Assembly (NCBI RefSeq): GCF_000152845.1
Contig: NZ_CH902587.1
Location: 66,867-130,866, forward strand
Source: Roseovarius sp. 217
Lineage (GTDB): Bacteria > Pseudomonadota > Alphaproteobacteria > Rhodobacterales > Rhodobacteraceae
DNA: 64,000 bases
Direction of reading: 5' to 3'
In this document: positions 54,835 to 62,643 of the stretch, piece by piece
Position numbering within the stretch: the first letter of the stretch is position 1
Layout of the letters: the number at the start of each line of letters is the position of its first letter
Notes under the pieces: generated by a model
What the model saw: the letters and a program-made list of their open reading frames with translations, nothing else
Databases searched by the model: none
Told to the model about the DNA's origin: nothing
Program-made: the position numbers and the translations under genes

Positions 54835-57201
54835 TCAATGTGATTTCTGCGAGTTTCCGGCGTGAAGCGGCACCTGGCCTGCCTGCGCATCGCCCTGACC
54901 GCCGCCGCTGGCGGACCCACTCTTGCCCGCACCAATACCTTCCAGCCGCGTTCGTTTCAGCAGCAGCGCGTTGACCGCCACCAGCGCGGAGCTGCCCGAC
55001 ATGGCAAGTGCTGCCACGGCGGGGCTGATGATCAACGGATAGAACACCCCTGCCGCCATCGGAAAGGCGACCACGTTGTAAGCCACGGCCCAGAACAGGT
55101 TCTGGTGCATCTTGCGCAAGGTGGCGCGCGACAACTCGATGGCCCCCACGACATCGTAGGGATCGCTTTTCATCAGCACGACATCGGCGCTTTCCATCGC
55201 CACATCCGTACCCGCACCGATGGCAAATCCGACATCGGCCTGGGTCAGCGCGGGTGCGTCGTTGACGCCGTCGCCGACCATGCCGACCTTCTTGCCCTGG
55301 GCCTGAAGCTCTTTCACCTTCTCGGCCTTCTGGCCCGGCAGCACGTCGGCCAGCACCATGTCGATGCCCAGCTCGCCCGCGATGCGGCGCGCCGTGCCTT
55401 CGTTGTCGCCGGTCAGCATCGCCACCTCGACGCCGCGTTCGCGCAGCTTGGCCACGGCGGCCATCGCACTTGGACGCGGCGCATCAGCGATGGCGATCAG
55501 GCCCAGCATCCGTCCGCCCTGCGCCACATGCACAACCGTGCGGCCCTCGCCCTTCAGGCGCTCGGCCTCCGCCGTCAGGGTGCCGACGTCGATACCCTCC
55601 TCGTCCATCAGGCGCCGATTGCCTACCAGCACGGTCTTGCCTGCGACTTCGGCGCGCGCGCCGCGGCCTTCGAGGTTGAGAAACTCGGCCATCTGCGGGA
55701 CGTCGAGGTCCGCAGCGCGTTCGACAATGGCGAGCGCCAGCGGGTGGTCCGAGCCGCGATCGACGGCCGCCGCAGCCCGCAGCGCGCCATCCTCCGCGCC
55801 GCCTTCGGCGGCAACGACCTCGACCACGCGCGGTTCGCCCATGGTCAACGTGCCGGTCTTGTCGAAGATGATCACGTCAAGCTTGGTCGCGTCTTCCAGC
55901 GCACCGGCATTCTTGAACAGGATACCGTGCTGCGCCCCTAACCCTGTGCCCACCATCACCGCCATCGGCGTAGCAAGCCCAAGCGCGTCCGGGCAGGCGA
56001 TGACGAAGACGGTGATCGTCAGCGTCAGCGCGAACAAAAGTGGAGAGCCGATCCACCAGAACCAGACCGCGAAGGTTGCAAGCCCGATCACGATGGCGAT
56101 CAGCACCAGCCATTGTGAGGCTTTGTCGGCCAGAAGCTGGGCGGGTGCCTTGGAGTTCTGCGCCTCCTGCACCAGCTTGACGATCTGCGCCAGCGCGGTG
56201 TCGGCCCCGACCTTGGTGGCGCGGTACCGGAAACTGCCGCTCTTGTTAATGGTGGCGCCGATCACGGTGTCGCCGACGGCCTTGTTGACCGGCATGGACT
56301 CGCCTGTCAGCATGGATTCGTCGACCAGCGACGCGCCTTCGACAACCTCGCCATCCACCGGGATCTTGTTGCCGGGCCGGATCAGCACGATCTCGCCCTC
56401 AAGGACTTCGGAGGTAGGCACCTCGACGTCTTGCCCATCGCGGATAACGGTCGCCATCGGCGGTGCAAGATCGAGCAGTGCGCGGATTGCAGCAGACGCC
56501 CCGGCCCGCGCGCGCATCTCCAGCCAGTGACCCAACAGGATGAACACCAGCAGCACCGCCACCGCCTCGTAGAATTGCACGCCCGGAAAGAAGAAGGTAG
56601 ACCCGACACTGAACACATAACCGGTGCCAACCGACAGCACGACCAGCACCGCCATGTTCAGGATGCCGTTGCGCAAGGCGCGCCAGGCGGCGACGAAGAA
56701 CGGCCAGCTCGGCCAGATTATCGCGGCACTACCCAAGAAGAACAGCCACAGATCCAGTTCCAGACCGAAGGGCGGCGCGGGTGGCGTGAACAGGCCACCC
56801 ATTGGCGAATAAGTGAAGATCGGGATGGTGAACAGCAGCGCCACCCAGAAGCGATTGCGCATGTCGCGGACCATGCTGGCCATGTCCATGCCACCGCCGT
56901 GGCCCATCTCGTGCGCCATCGCGTCGTGGCCAGCCGGGGCCTCCGCGCCAGACATTTGATGGTCGGCGTGGCAGACATGGTTCGGAACCCGCTCCCCGGC
57001 GCAGTGGAATCCGCAGGCCTCAACCGTGTTGCGCAGCTCTTCCTCGCCCACTGCCGTCTCATCGTAGTGGACTGTCACGCTTGCCGATGCCGGGTTCGCT
57101 TCGGCGCTGTGCACGCCGCCGAGAGCTGACAAATGGCGTTCGACCGCGAGATGATCGAGTTCCTCGAACAGCCCGCGGACCTCAAGGGTCAATGATTTCA
57201 T
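54835..57201 (-). CDS. P1B-type ATPase with CPD motif and Cys-less HMA domain
   Basis: The 788-residue pump has an N-terminal HMA-like fold without CxxC (LTLEVRGLFEELDHLAVERHL), then a Cys/His/Met-rich linker (CHADHQM, HDAMAHEMGHGGGMDM). The core has TGES, the membrane triad CPD at 403-405 instead of CPC, DKTGT with D447 and GDGVNDAP. CPD is rare and its ion is unclear; Cu or another metal is possible. It is the first gene of the arginine deiminase operon under promoter copy 5, an unusual pairing. A C-terminal His/Ser/Gly tail (SGGGQGDAQ...HAGNSQKSH) follows the last helices. Confidence 0.85.
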   Translation of the reverse strand: MKSLTLEVRGLFEELDHLAVERHLSALGGVHSAEANPASASVTVHYDETAVGEEELRNTVEACGFHCAGERVPNHVCHADHQMSGAEAPAGHDAMAHEMGHGGGMDMASMVRDMRNRFWVALLFTIPIFTYSPMGGLFTPPAPPFGLELDLWLFFLGSAAIIWPSWPFFVAAWRALRNGILNMAVLVVLSVGTGYVFSVGSTFFFPGVQFYEAVAVLLVFILLGHWLEMRARAGASAAIRALLDLAPPMATVIRDGQDVEVPTSEVLEGEIVLIRPGNKIPVDGEVVEGASLVDESMLTGESMPVNKAVGDTVIGATINKSGSFRYRATKVGADTALAQIVKLVQEAQNSKAPAQLLADKASQWLVLIAIVIGLATFAVWFWWIGSPLLFALTLTITVFVIACPDALGLATPMAVMVGTGLGAQHGILFKNAGALEDATKLDVIIFDKTGTLTMGEPRVVEVVAAEGGAEDGALRAAAAVDRGSDHPLALAIVERAADLDVPQMAEFLNLEGRGARAEVAGKTVLVGNRRLMDEEGIDVGTLTAEAERLKGEGRTVVHVAQGGRMLGLIAIADAPRPSAMAAVAKLRERGVEVAMLTGDNEGTARRIAGELGIDMVLADVLPGQKAEKVKELQAQGKKVGMVGDGVNDAPALTQADVGFAIGAGTDVAMESADVVLMKSDPYDVVGAIELSRATLRKMHQNLFWAVAYNVVAFPMAAGVFYPLIISPAVAALAMSGSSALVAVNALLLKRTRLEGIGAGKSGSASGGGQGDAQAGQVPLHAGNSQKSH

Positions 57202-57249
57202 GTTGGCTCCTGTTCACTTTCCTTGCGATCGAGAACGACCGTTTGGTGA

Positions 57250-57278
57250 ATAGACGTTGCCGGTCTCCAAACCTTACA
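57250..57278 (-). promoter_or_regulatory. ECF-type promoter, TGTAA-N17-CGTC, copy 5
   Basis: On the minus strand, TGTAA (57274-57278) and CGTCTAT (57250-57256) are 17 bases apart, about 50 bases upstream of the CPD-ATPase start. It shares the extended CGTCTAT with copy 1. With short gaps throughout, it probably drives all six genes down to the SDR at 49389. Confidence 0.7.
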
Positions 57279-57557
57279 GTTCCATCCGAAAGGCATTGAT
57301 TTGCATGAAAGCCACTGGCGATTCCTCAACTCGGCAATTCGAATACTTTGCCGACGGGGCGCGCCAAGTCTCCGCAGAGGCCTCGTGCTCAGGGAGGTAA
57401 TCGCGACTGAGCTGCGCCCGCGACCGTCCCATCGCAATGGGTGGTCAGCGGCGCCGATAGGACTCCCATAATGAGCCGGTTGCTTTTCAACGCCCAGTTT
57501 GTGCCTTAGGTTTGCACTTTGGGCCGTCCCAAAAAAAATTGTCGGAGAAAGAATTCC
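57279..57557. other. Non-coding part of a divergent intergenic region
   Basis: Between promoter copy 5 and the DUF6629-like gene there are about 280 bases with no convincing gene and no second match to the ECF promoter pattern. A CGGAGAAAG ribosome-binding site precedes the ATG at 57558. Confidence 0.4.
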
Positions 57558-58244
57558 ATGTGCTTGTCCGCGCAAGTCAGCTTTGCCGCCAGCGTTTTTC
57601 TTGTTGGCGGCGGCACGGCCATTTCAATTGTGGCGTGGCGGCGAAACAAACGGTATCTTCCGCTTGCCCTGATGCCGCTTTTTGCCGGACTGCAACAGCT
57701 TACCGAGGGTTTTGTCTGGGTCGGCATGAACGGAAACGATCCCCTGACGGTCTTATGGGGAGCTATGGGGTTCATTTTTTTCACCTGGTTCATGTGGCCG
57801 ATCTGGGTGCCATACTCGGTCTACGTTCTGGAACCGGACGACAGCCCTCGGAAGCGGTTGTTCCGCCTCATGGCGTTGATCGGACTGGCCTTCGGTCTTT
57901 TGCTTTACATCCCGCACGGGCTGAACAGCAGCATGGTCGTGGTCGAGATCAACAACCAGTCGCTGGCCTATGAAAAATCAATGTGGCTTGATTACATGAT
58001 GCCACGCTGGCTGACCAATACGATCTATGTGACCCTTATCACCCTGCCGCCAGCGCTGTCGCATTACAAACATATGCGCCATTTCGCCCTGACGCTGGTG
58101 GCGGTGATCGTGATCGATATCGCCTTTCTGCAGTTTGCCTACATTTCGTTTTTCTGCCTGCTGGCGGGGCTCGCAACGCTGCATCTGGTGTACATCATTT
58201 TGACCAACAAATGCGCCCGTGAATGCCCTGAATTGTTCGCCTGA
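57558..58244 (+). CDS. DUF6629-like seven-helix membrane protein
   Basis: The 228-residue product has about seven helices and starts MCLSAQVSFAASVFLVGGG, then LALMPLFAGLQQLTEGFVW with a membrane Glu typical of DUF6629. A CARECPELFA end adds two Cys. Function unknown. ATG at 57558 preferred because CGGAGAAAG lies just upstream. It converges on sigma factor C. Confidence 0.72.
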   Translation: MCLSAQVSFAASVFLVGGGTAISIVAWRRNKRYLPLALMPLFAGLQQLTEGFVWVGMNGNDPLTVLWGAMGFIFFTWFMWPIWVPYSVYVLEPDDSPRKRLFRLMALIGLAFGLLLYIPHGLNSSMVVVEINNQSLAYEKSMWLDYMMPRWLTNTIYVTLITLPPALSHYKHMRHFALTLVAVIVIDIAFLQFAYISFFCLLAGLATLHLVYIILTNKCARECPELFA

Positions 58245-58290
58245 TTCCGTCGCCTAGCTTTGCTTGTCGCAGTAGGGGATCGCTTCGGCG

Positions 58291-58854
58291 CTAGACTGGG
58301 CAGTAGCAATCATCGGGATCCTCCAGGCAGCAGGCTCCACAATGGTATTGGATCGCCTCGCGCAGAGCAGCGCGCGCCCTGTGCAGCCGAACGCCAAGGG
58401 CATTGCGGTTCAACCCCATATCGGCGGCCACGATTTTCCGGTCCTCTTCACCGAAATCGATCCGCCGGATCAATTTGGCATCAACGGTACGAAGCTCGGT
58501 AAGCAGCCTGCTCGGACAAGTGCAGGGCCGCGCCATCTGCACCGGCGCATCGGCAACCAACTGATGTGGGTCTCGTGCGACAGCTACGGCCAAGCGGCTG
58601 CGCCGAGTGGCTTTGCGAAAATGATCGTTCATGGTGGACCGGAGGATCGCGTATAGCCATGCATCCATGCGTTCCACGTCGCGAAGCTGATCCTTGCGAG
58701 TCAGCACCCGAATGCAGAACTCTTGGAAAACGTCCTCGGAATCCGCGCGGTTGCCGAGCCGTTTCGCGAGGAAGCCGAGAAACGCTTTTCGGCCTTCGAC
58801 CAGTGCGTTCTCGGTCGCTGTTCCACTGTATTGTTCTTCCACATTGCTGTTCAT
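58291..58854 (-). CDS. ECF sigma factor with Cys-rich tail, copy C
   Basis: The 187-residue product is a close paralogue of copy A (FLGFLAKRLGNRADSEDVFQEFCIRVLTRKDQL..., FGEEDRKIVAADMGLNRNALGVRLHRARAAL), with CTCPS in the linker and the ending CGACCLEDPDDCYCPV. The AGGAGG before ATG 58854 decides the start. It is the last gene after lgt, an unusual neighbour, and has no own promoter of the shared pattern. Confidence 0.82.
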   Translation of the reverse strand: MNSNVEEQYSGTATENALVEGRKAFLGFLAKRLGNRADSEDVFQEFCIRVLTRKDQLRDVERMDAWLYAILRSTMNDHFRKATRRSRLAVAVARDPHQLVADAPVQMARPCTCPSRLLTELRTVDAKLIRRIDFGEEDRKIVAADMGLNRNALGVRLHRARAALREAIQYHCGACCLEDPDDCYCPV

Positions 58855-58885
58855 TCGAGTTCCTCCTTTTCTTGGCTCCACTTAA

Positions 58886-59809
58886 TCACACGACGGTATT
58901 TGGCCTCTGGTCGGCTGCGCTTCCGAAGTGACTGAAGGAGTAAAAAATCAGAGCCAGTCCTGTCACGATCATCGGCGCGGAAAGCACTTGACCCATCGTC
59001 AGCCCCCATTCGCCGAAATGAAGCGCGTGACCGATCGGATTCTCGGCGGTCACGAACTGCATGTCCGGCTGCCGGAACAGTTCCACGAAGCTTCTGGCAA
59101 GGCCGTACCCAGTGAGGAAAACCCCGGTCAGAGCACCGGGAGCCTTCAGCCAGCTGCGGCGCCAGGCGAGATAGAGCAGGAGTGTTCCGAGCAGCAGCCC
59201 TTCCAGAAGCGCCTCGTATAGCTGCGAAGGGTGTCGGGCGCAGAGCCCGGTGATGCCGTCACAGACTTGCGCCGCCTCGCCCGGAAAGATTATCGCCCAA
59301 GGAACGTCCGTAGGCCGCCCCCAAAGCTCGTTGTTGGTGAAATTCGCCAGCCGTCCCAGAAACAGCCCCGGCGGAGTTGCCAGCGCAAGCAGGTCTGCGG
59401 TGCTGAGCAGGGATCTTTTCTGACGAAGACAGAATATCAGCGCCGCAATCCCTACACCCGCAAAACCGCCGTGGAACGACATGCCGCCCTGCCACACCTT
59501 GAGGATTTCCAGCGGGTTGGCCAGGTAATAGCCGGGCTGATAAAACAGCACGAAACCCAGGCGCCCACCCACGATCACGCCCAGTATGATCCATGTCAGA
59601 AGGTTCTCGATCTGCTCGCGATCAAGTGGCGGACCGGCCGGGGGCCAGAGTGCCGGGCGGTTGACGGCGGCCAAACAGATGCGCCATCCGATGAGGATTC
59701 CGATGATATAGGCCAGCGCGTACCAGCGCAGCGCGAATGTGAAACTGCCGATTTCGATCGAGAACAGATCGGTTCCGATGTCCGGAAATGGTATCGCTGC
59801 GGTCAACAT
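58886..59809 (-). CDS. lgt: Prolipoprotein diacylglyceryl transferase
   Basis: The 307-residue product has seven helices and the Lgt signatures GGRLGFVLFY, GGMSFHGGFAGV and RLANFTNNELWGRPTDVPWA with the essential His and Arg. It attaches diacylglycerol to lipobox Cys. Lgt is normally a single housekeeping gene, so this is probably a second copy co-transcribed with sigma factor C. The lipoproteins of this window are possible clients. Confidence 0.85.
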   Translation of the reverse strand: MLTAAIPFPDIGTDLFSIEIGSFTFALRWYALAYIIGILIGWRICLAAVNRPALWPPAGPPLDREQIENLLTWIILGVIVGGRLGFVLFYQPGYYLANPLEILKVWQGGMSFHGGFAGVGIAALIFCLRQKRSLLSTADLLALATPPGLFLGRLANFTNNELWGRPTDVPWAIIFPGEAAQVCDGITGLCARHPSQLYEALLEGLLLGTLLLYLAWRRSWLKAPGALTGVFLTGYGLARSFVELFRQPDMQFVTAENPIGHALHFGEWGLTMGQVLSAPMIVTGLALIFYSFSHFGSAADQRPNTVV

Positions 59810-59905
59810 TGAGGGAGTCCCTGTTCTTTGCTTTGGAACCGAAAACCGAAATTCCCCTGGCGCTCATTCCATGGTGCTAGTTTCAGAAGATGGTGTGCGT
59901 CATGA

Positions 59906-60592
59906 TCAGTCATGGCGTAATCTACATCTTTGCCAGTCCCTGACGCCGATGAAGACGAGCGGGGTCAGGGTCAGAGCGCCCAGTCCGATTGCAGCCCAGG
60001 CAGCACGGGAGGTGTCTCCGCTGACGGCTTCGTTGCCGAAATGCGCGAGTACGAAACTGGCAGGAATAATTCCGGCTAACGTGGCCAGTCCGAAGCGCCA
60101 GAAATGCAGTCGGCTGAGCCCCGCTGCATAGCTGACGATATCGAACGAAACGAACGGTAACAGCCGACTGATAAAAACCGTGAATGTCAGCGCGTTCTGA
60201 GAGCCAAGCCAGCCAGCATCGACCTTATCGCCAAACCATTGCCGCAATACGTCCCGACCCAAAAACCGGGCGAGAACGAAGGCTGCAAGAGCGCCGAATT
60301 CGGCACCGAGAACGATGTAAACTGTTCCGACGGTGTGGCCGTAGGCCGCGCCTGCAGCCAGTGCGATGGGTGCACTTGGGATCGGCGTGGCCACGATCGC
60401 TATCGTCATCAGTCCGACGACTAAAATTGGCCCCCAGATACCTGCAGCCATGACCCAAGCAGAGATCCTGTCGCCGTTCAGGCGGGTCAGGGTGTCGGGC
60501 AGCGGTCCGAACGCAAGGACCAGCAAGGCCGCCGCGAATGCCAGCGCGATGGCGGTCTTGACGGTTGGTGTGAGCGTATTGTTACGGTTCAT
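59906..60592 (-). CDS. TVP38/TMEM64 (DedA-like) membrane protein
   Basis: The 228-residue product has five or six helices and the family pattern TPIPSAPIALAAGAAYGHTVGTVYIVLGAEFGALAAFVLARFLGR, then FISRLLPFVSFDIVSYAAGLS. Such proteins act in lipid scrambling or membrane homeostasis. It lies between the DUF302 and lgt genes on the same strand. Confidence 0.82.
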   Translation of the reverse strand: MNRNNTLTPTVKTAIALAFAAALLVLAFGPLPDTLTRLNGDRISAWVMAAGIWGPILVVGLMTIAIVATPIPSAPIALAAGAAYGHTVGTVYIVLGAEFGALAAFVLARFLGRDVLRQWFGDKVDAGWLGSQNALTFTVFISRLLPFVSFDIVSYAAGLSRLHFWRFGLATLAGIIPASFVLAHFGNEAVSGDTSRAAWAAIGLGALTLTPLVFIGVRDWQRCRLRHD

Positions 60593-60630
60593 CTGCGCCT
60601 CATGTCAGGTCAAGGGCATCGAGAGAGACT

Positions 60631-61017
60631 TCAGGCCGCGTCCAAAGCGGCCCGGAGCAAATCGCGGACTTGACCGGCGACCGAGTGCAACTCGGCGTTC
60701 TCTACCGCTTGCATCGACGCCACCGGGTCAATGGCGCTGATTTCGGTGCCTCCGTTTACCTGGCGCAAAATGACGTTGCAGGGCAGCATCGCGCCGATGC
60801 GCGGCTCGATTTCGATGGCCTTGTGGGCCATGCCCGGATTGCAGGCACCAAGAATGCGATAGGGCGGCATCTCCACACCCAGTTTCTCGTGCATGGTCGC
60901 CTTCACGTCGATTTCGGTCAGCACACCGAAACCCTTTTCTGCCAATGCGTCGCGAACAAGCATTTCGGCGTCGTCCACCGCGACATCTTTCAAAACGCGA
61001 TCATAGGTATAGGCCAT
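60631..61017 (-). CDS. DUF302 protein
   Basis: The 128-residue product matches DUF302: AEMLVRDALAEKGFGVLTEIDVKATMHEKLG, YRILGACNPGMAHKAIEIEPRIGAMLPCNVILRQ. Members are small soluble proteins found beside metal and sulfur-oxidation genes. AAAGGGAGAAAA precedes the ATG at 61017. It heads a likely operon with TVP38, lgt and sigma factor C. Confidence 0.83.
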   Translation of the reverse strand: MAYTYDRVLKDVAVDDAEMLVRDALAEKGFGVLTEIDVKATMHEKLGVEMPPYRILGACNPGMAHKAIEIEPRIGAMLPCNVILRQVNGGTEISAIDPVASMQAVENAELHSVAGQVRDLLRAALDAA

Positions 61018-61164
61018 TTGGATTTTCTCCCTTTCGGTTTTTCTGTGGTTGCTAGTCATTGCCTGGATTTGGCAAATCCGGCTGCGGTCTGACGTTGGCG
61101 TCAGGATGTCTTGCGGATCCGACGCTTGGGAAGGCGGCGCCAGTCAGAACTGGCGCCGAACCTC

Positions 61165-61749
61165 TCAATTGTTGTTCATCATGTCTCCGTCGCCCATGAC
61201 CTGGCCATTGCCGGGCTGACCCTGCGACTGCGCCATGTTCGACCGCATCATCTGCATCCGTTCCATCATTTCGGCAGGCGCCACCATCTCTTCCGCCGTC
61301 ACCGCGCCGTCACCGTCGGCATCGAGGTGCTGGAATCGGTCCACCATCATCTCGCGGATCATCGCGCTGTGAAGCGTTTCGAACTCTGCAATCGAGAGGG
61401 AGCCGTCGCCATCGCTGTCATGTTCGGCAAGCTTGGCCTGCAGCTGCGTGCGCATCTCTTCAGGAGTGACCTTGCCGTCGCCATCAGCGTCCAGCATCTT
61501 CATCATGCCTCCGCCCATCGGGCCCATACCGCCCATCATGCCGCCGCCCATCATGTTGCCATGCATGCGCTGCATCATATCCATCATTCCATCCATGCCC
61601 TCCATCATGCCCATCATGCCGGGGGCACCTCCTTGCGCGGCACCGGGTCCGGATTTTCCGCCTTGTCCGTGGTGGGACTCCGCGAATGCTGCACCGCCAA
61701 GGACGGTTGCAGTGAGGGTCATTGCAGCGAGTAGAGTATTGCGTTTCAT
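61165..61749 (-). CDS. Secreted Met-rich EF-hand protein
   Basis: The 194-residue product has a signal peptide (to about AFAE), a Met/Gly-rich segment (residues 44-85, with GMMGMMEGMDGMMDMMQRMHGNMMGGG) and three EF-hands: DADGDGKVTPEE (87-98), DSDGDGSLSIAE (111-122), DADGDGAVTAEE (143-154). The Met-rich part could bind Cu(I) and the EF-hands calcium. It is divergent from a two-component system. Confidence 0.82.
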   Translation of the reverse strand: MKRNTLLAAMTLTATVLGGAAFAESHHGQGGKSGPGAAQGGAPGMMGMMEGMDGMMDMMQRMHGNMMGGGMMGGMGPMGGGMMKMLDADGDGKVTPEEMRTQLQAKLAEHDSDGDGSLSIAEFETLHSAMIREMMVDRFQHLDADGDGAVTAEEMVAPAEMMERMQMMRSNMAQSQGQPGNGQVMGDGDMMNNN

Positions 61750-61843
61750 TTAGGTCACCTCGTGTCAGTGTTGCGATACAGAACATATGGCAGATATCTC
61801 TCGCTACGGAATGCCGACAACCCAGTCGTTTTGTATCGGCAGG

Positions 61844-61877
61844 TCACAATCGCGGTGCCTGTTACAATTCGTGACAA
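61844..61877. promoter_or_regulatory. Repeated TnACAA boxes, possible OmpR-type operator
   Basis: TCACAA (61844), TTACAA (61862) and TGACAA (61872) share TnACAA. The last two are 10 bases apart, the helical repeat typical of OmpR/PhoB-class response regulators. They lie between the EF-hand gene and the regulator, so they may serve both. Confidence 0.4.
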
Positions 61878-61920
61878 ATCTCTTGGGAAGAACACGCGGC
61901 ATTCATCTAAAGGAAGGGTC

Positions 61921-62643
61921 ATGAACGAACCGCCACACATTCTTGTCGTCGATGACCACCGCGAAATCCGCGATGCCGTGACGCGCTACCTGGAAAAGAA
62001 CGGGATGCGCGCAACGTCCGCGCGCGACGCGGTCGACATGGATGCGAAGCTTGCGAACGGCAAGTACGACCTCATCGTCCTCGATGTCATGATGCCGGGG
62101 GAAGATGGTCTTTCCGTGTGCCGCCGACTTTCGGCAAGTGGATCCGTTCCGATCCTGATGTTGACCGCGCTCGGGGAGGAAACCGACCGGATTGTTGGCC
62201 TTGAAATCGGCGCGGATGACTACCTAGCGAAACCCTTCAACCCGCGTGAACTGGTCGCCCGGATCAAGGCCATCCTGCGCCGTTCGACTAAAGCTGAGCC
62301 CTATGCAGGTACACTTTCGGGCCGACGTATCGCATTTGCCCATTGGATAATTGACACCGACAGTCGGGTACTTTCGAACGAGGACGGTGAGCAAATCGAT
62401 CTGACCAGCGCGGAATTCAAGCTTTTGACCGTCCTGCTGGAACGTCCTCGTTTTGTCCTCAGCCGCGATCAGTTGCTCGATCTGACGGCAGGCCGCGCAG
62501 CGTCAGTATTTGACCGGACCATAGACAATCAGATCAGCCGACTGCGCCGGAAGATCGAGCTTGATCCGTCGCGGCCGCGCATCGTCACGACTGTGCGCGG
62601 CGGCGGCTATTGCCTGGCTGCCGATGTCCACGAGTTGAGCTGA
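61921..62643 (+). CDS. OmpR-family response regulator
   Basis: The 240-residue product has a receiver domain (DD at 11-12, phospho-Asp D55 in LIVLDVMMPGEDG, conserved Lys in LAKPFNP) and a winged-helix output domain (EFKLLTVLLERPRFVLSRDQLLDL, DNQISRLRRKIE). AAGGAAGG precedes the ATG at 61921. Its stop overlaps the kinase start. The target is probably the divergent EF-hand gene and itself. Confidence 0.87.
   Translation: MNEPPHILVVDDHREIRDAVTRYLEKNGMRATSARDAVDMDAKLANGKYDLIVLDVMMPGEDGLSVCRRLSASGSVPILMLTALGEETDRIVGLEIGADDYLAKPFNPRELVARIKAILRRSTKAEPYAGTLSGRRIAFAHWIIDTDSRVLSNEDGEQIDLTSAEFKLLTVLLERPRFVLSRDQLLDLTAGRAASVFDRTIDNQISRLRRKIELDPSRPRIVTTVRGGGYCLAADVHELS

Noticed and set aside
61844..61870. 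TGTAAC on the minus strand upstream of the EF-hand gene as a further ECF promoter.
   Set aside because: After 17 bases the sequence is ACCT, not CGTC, so it does not fit the shared pattern.
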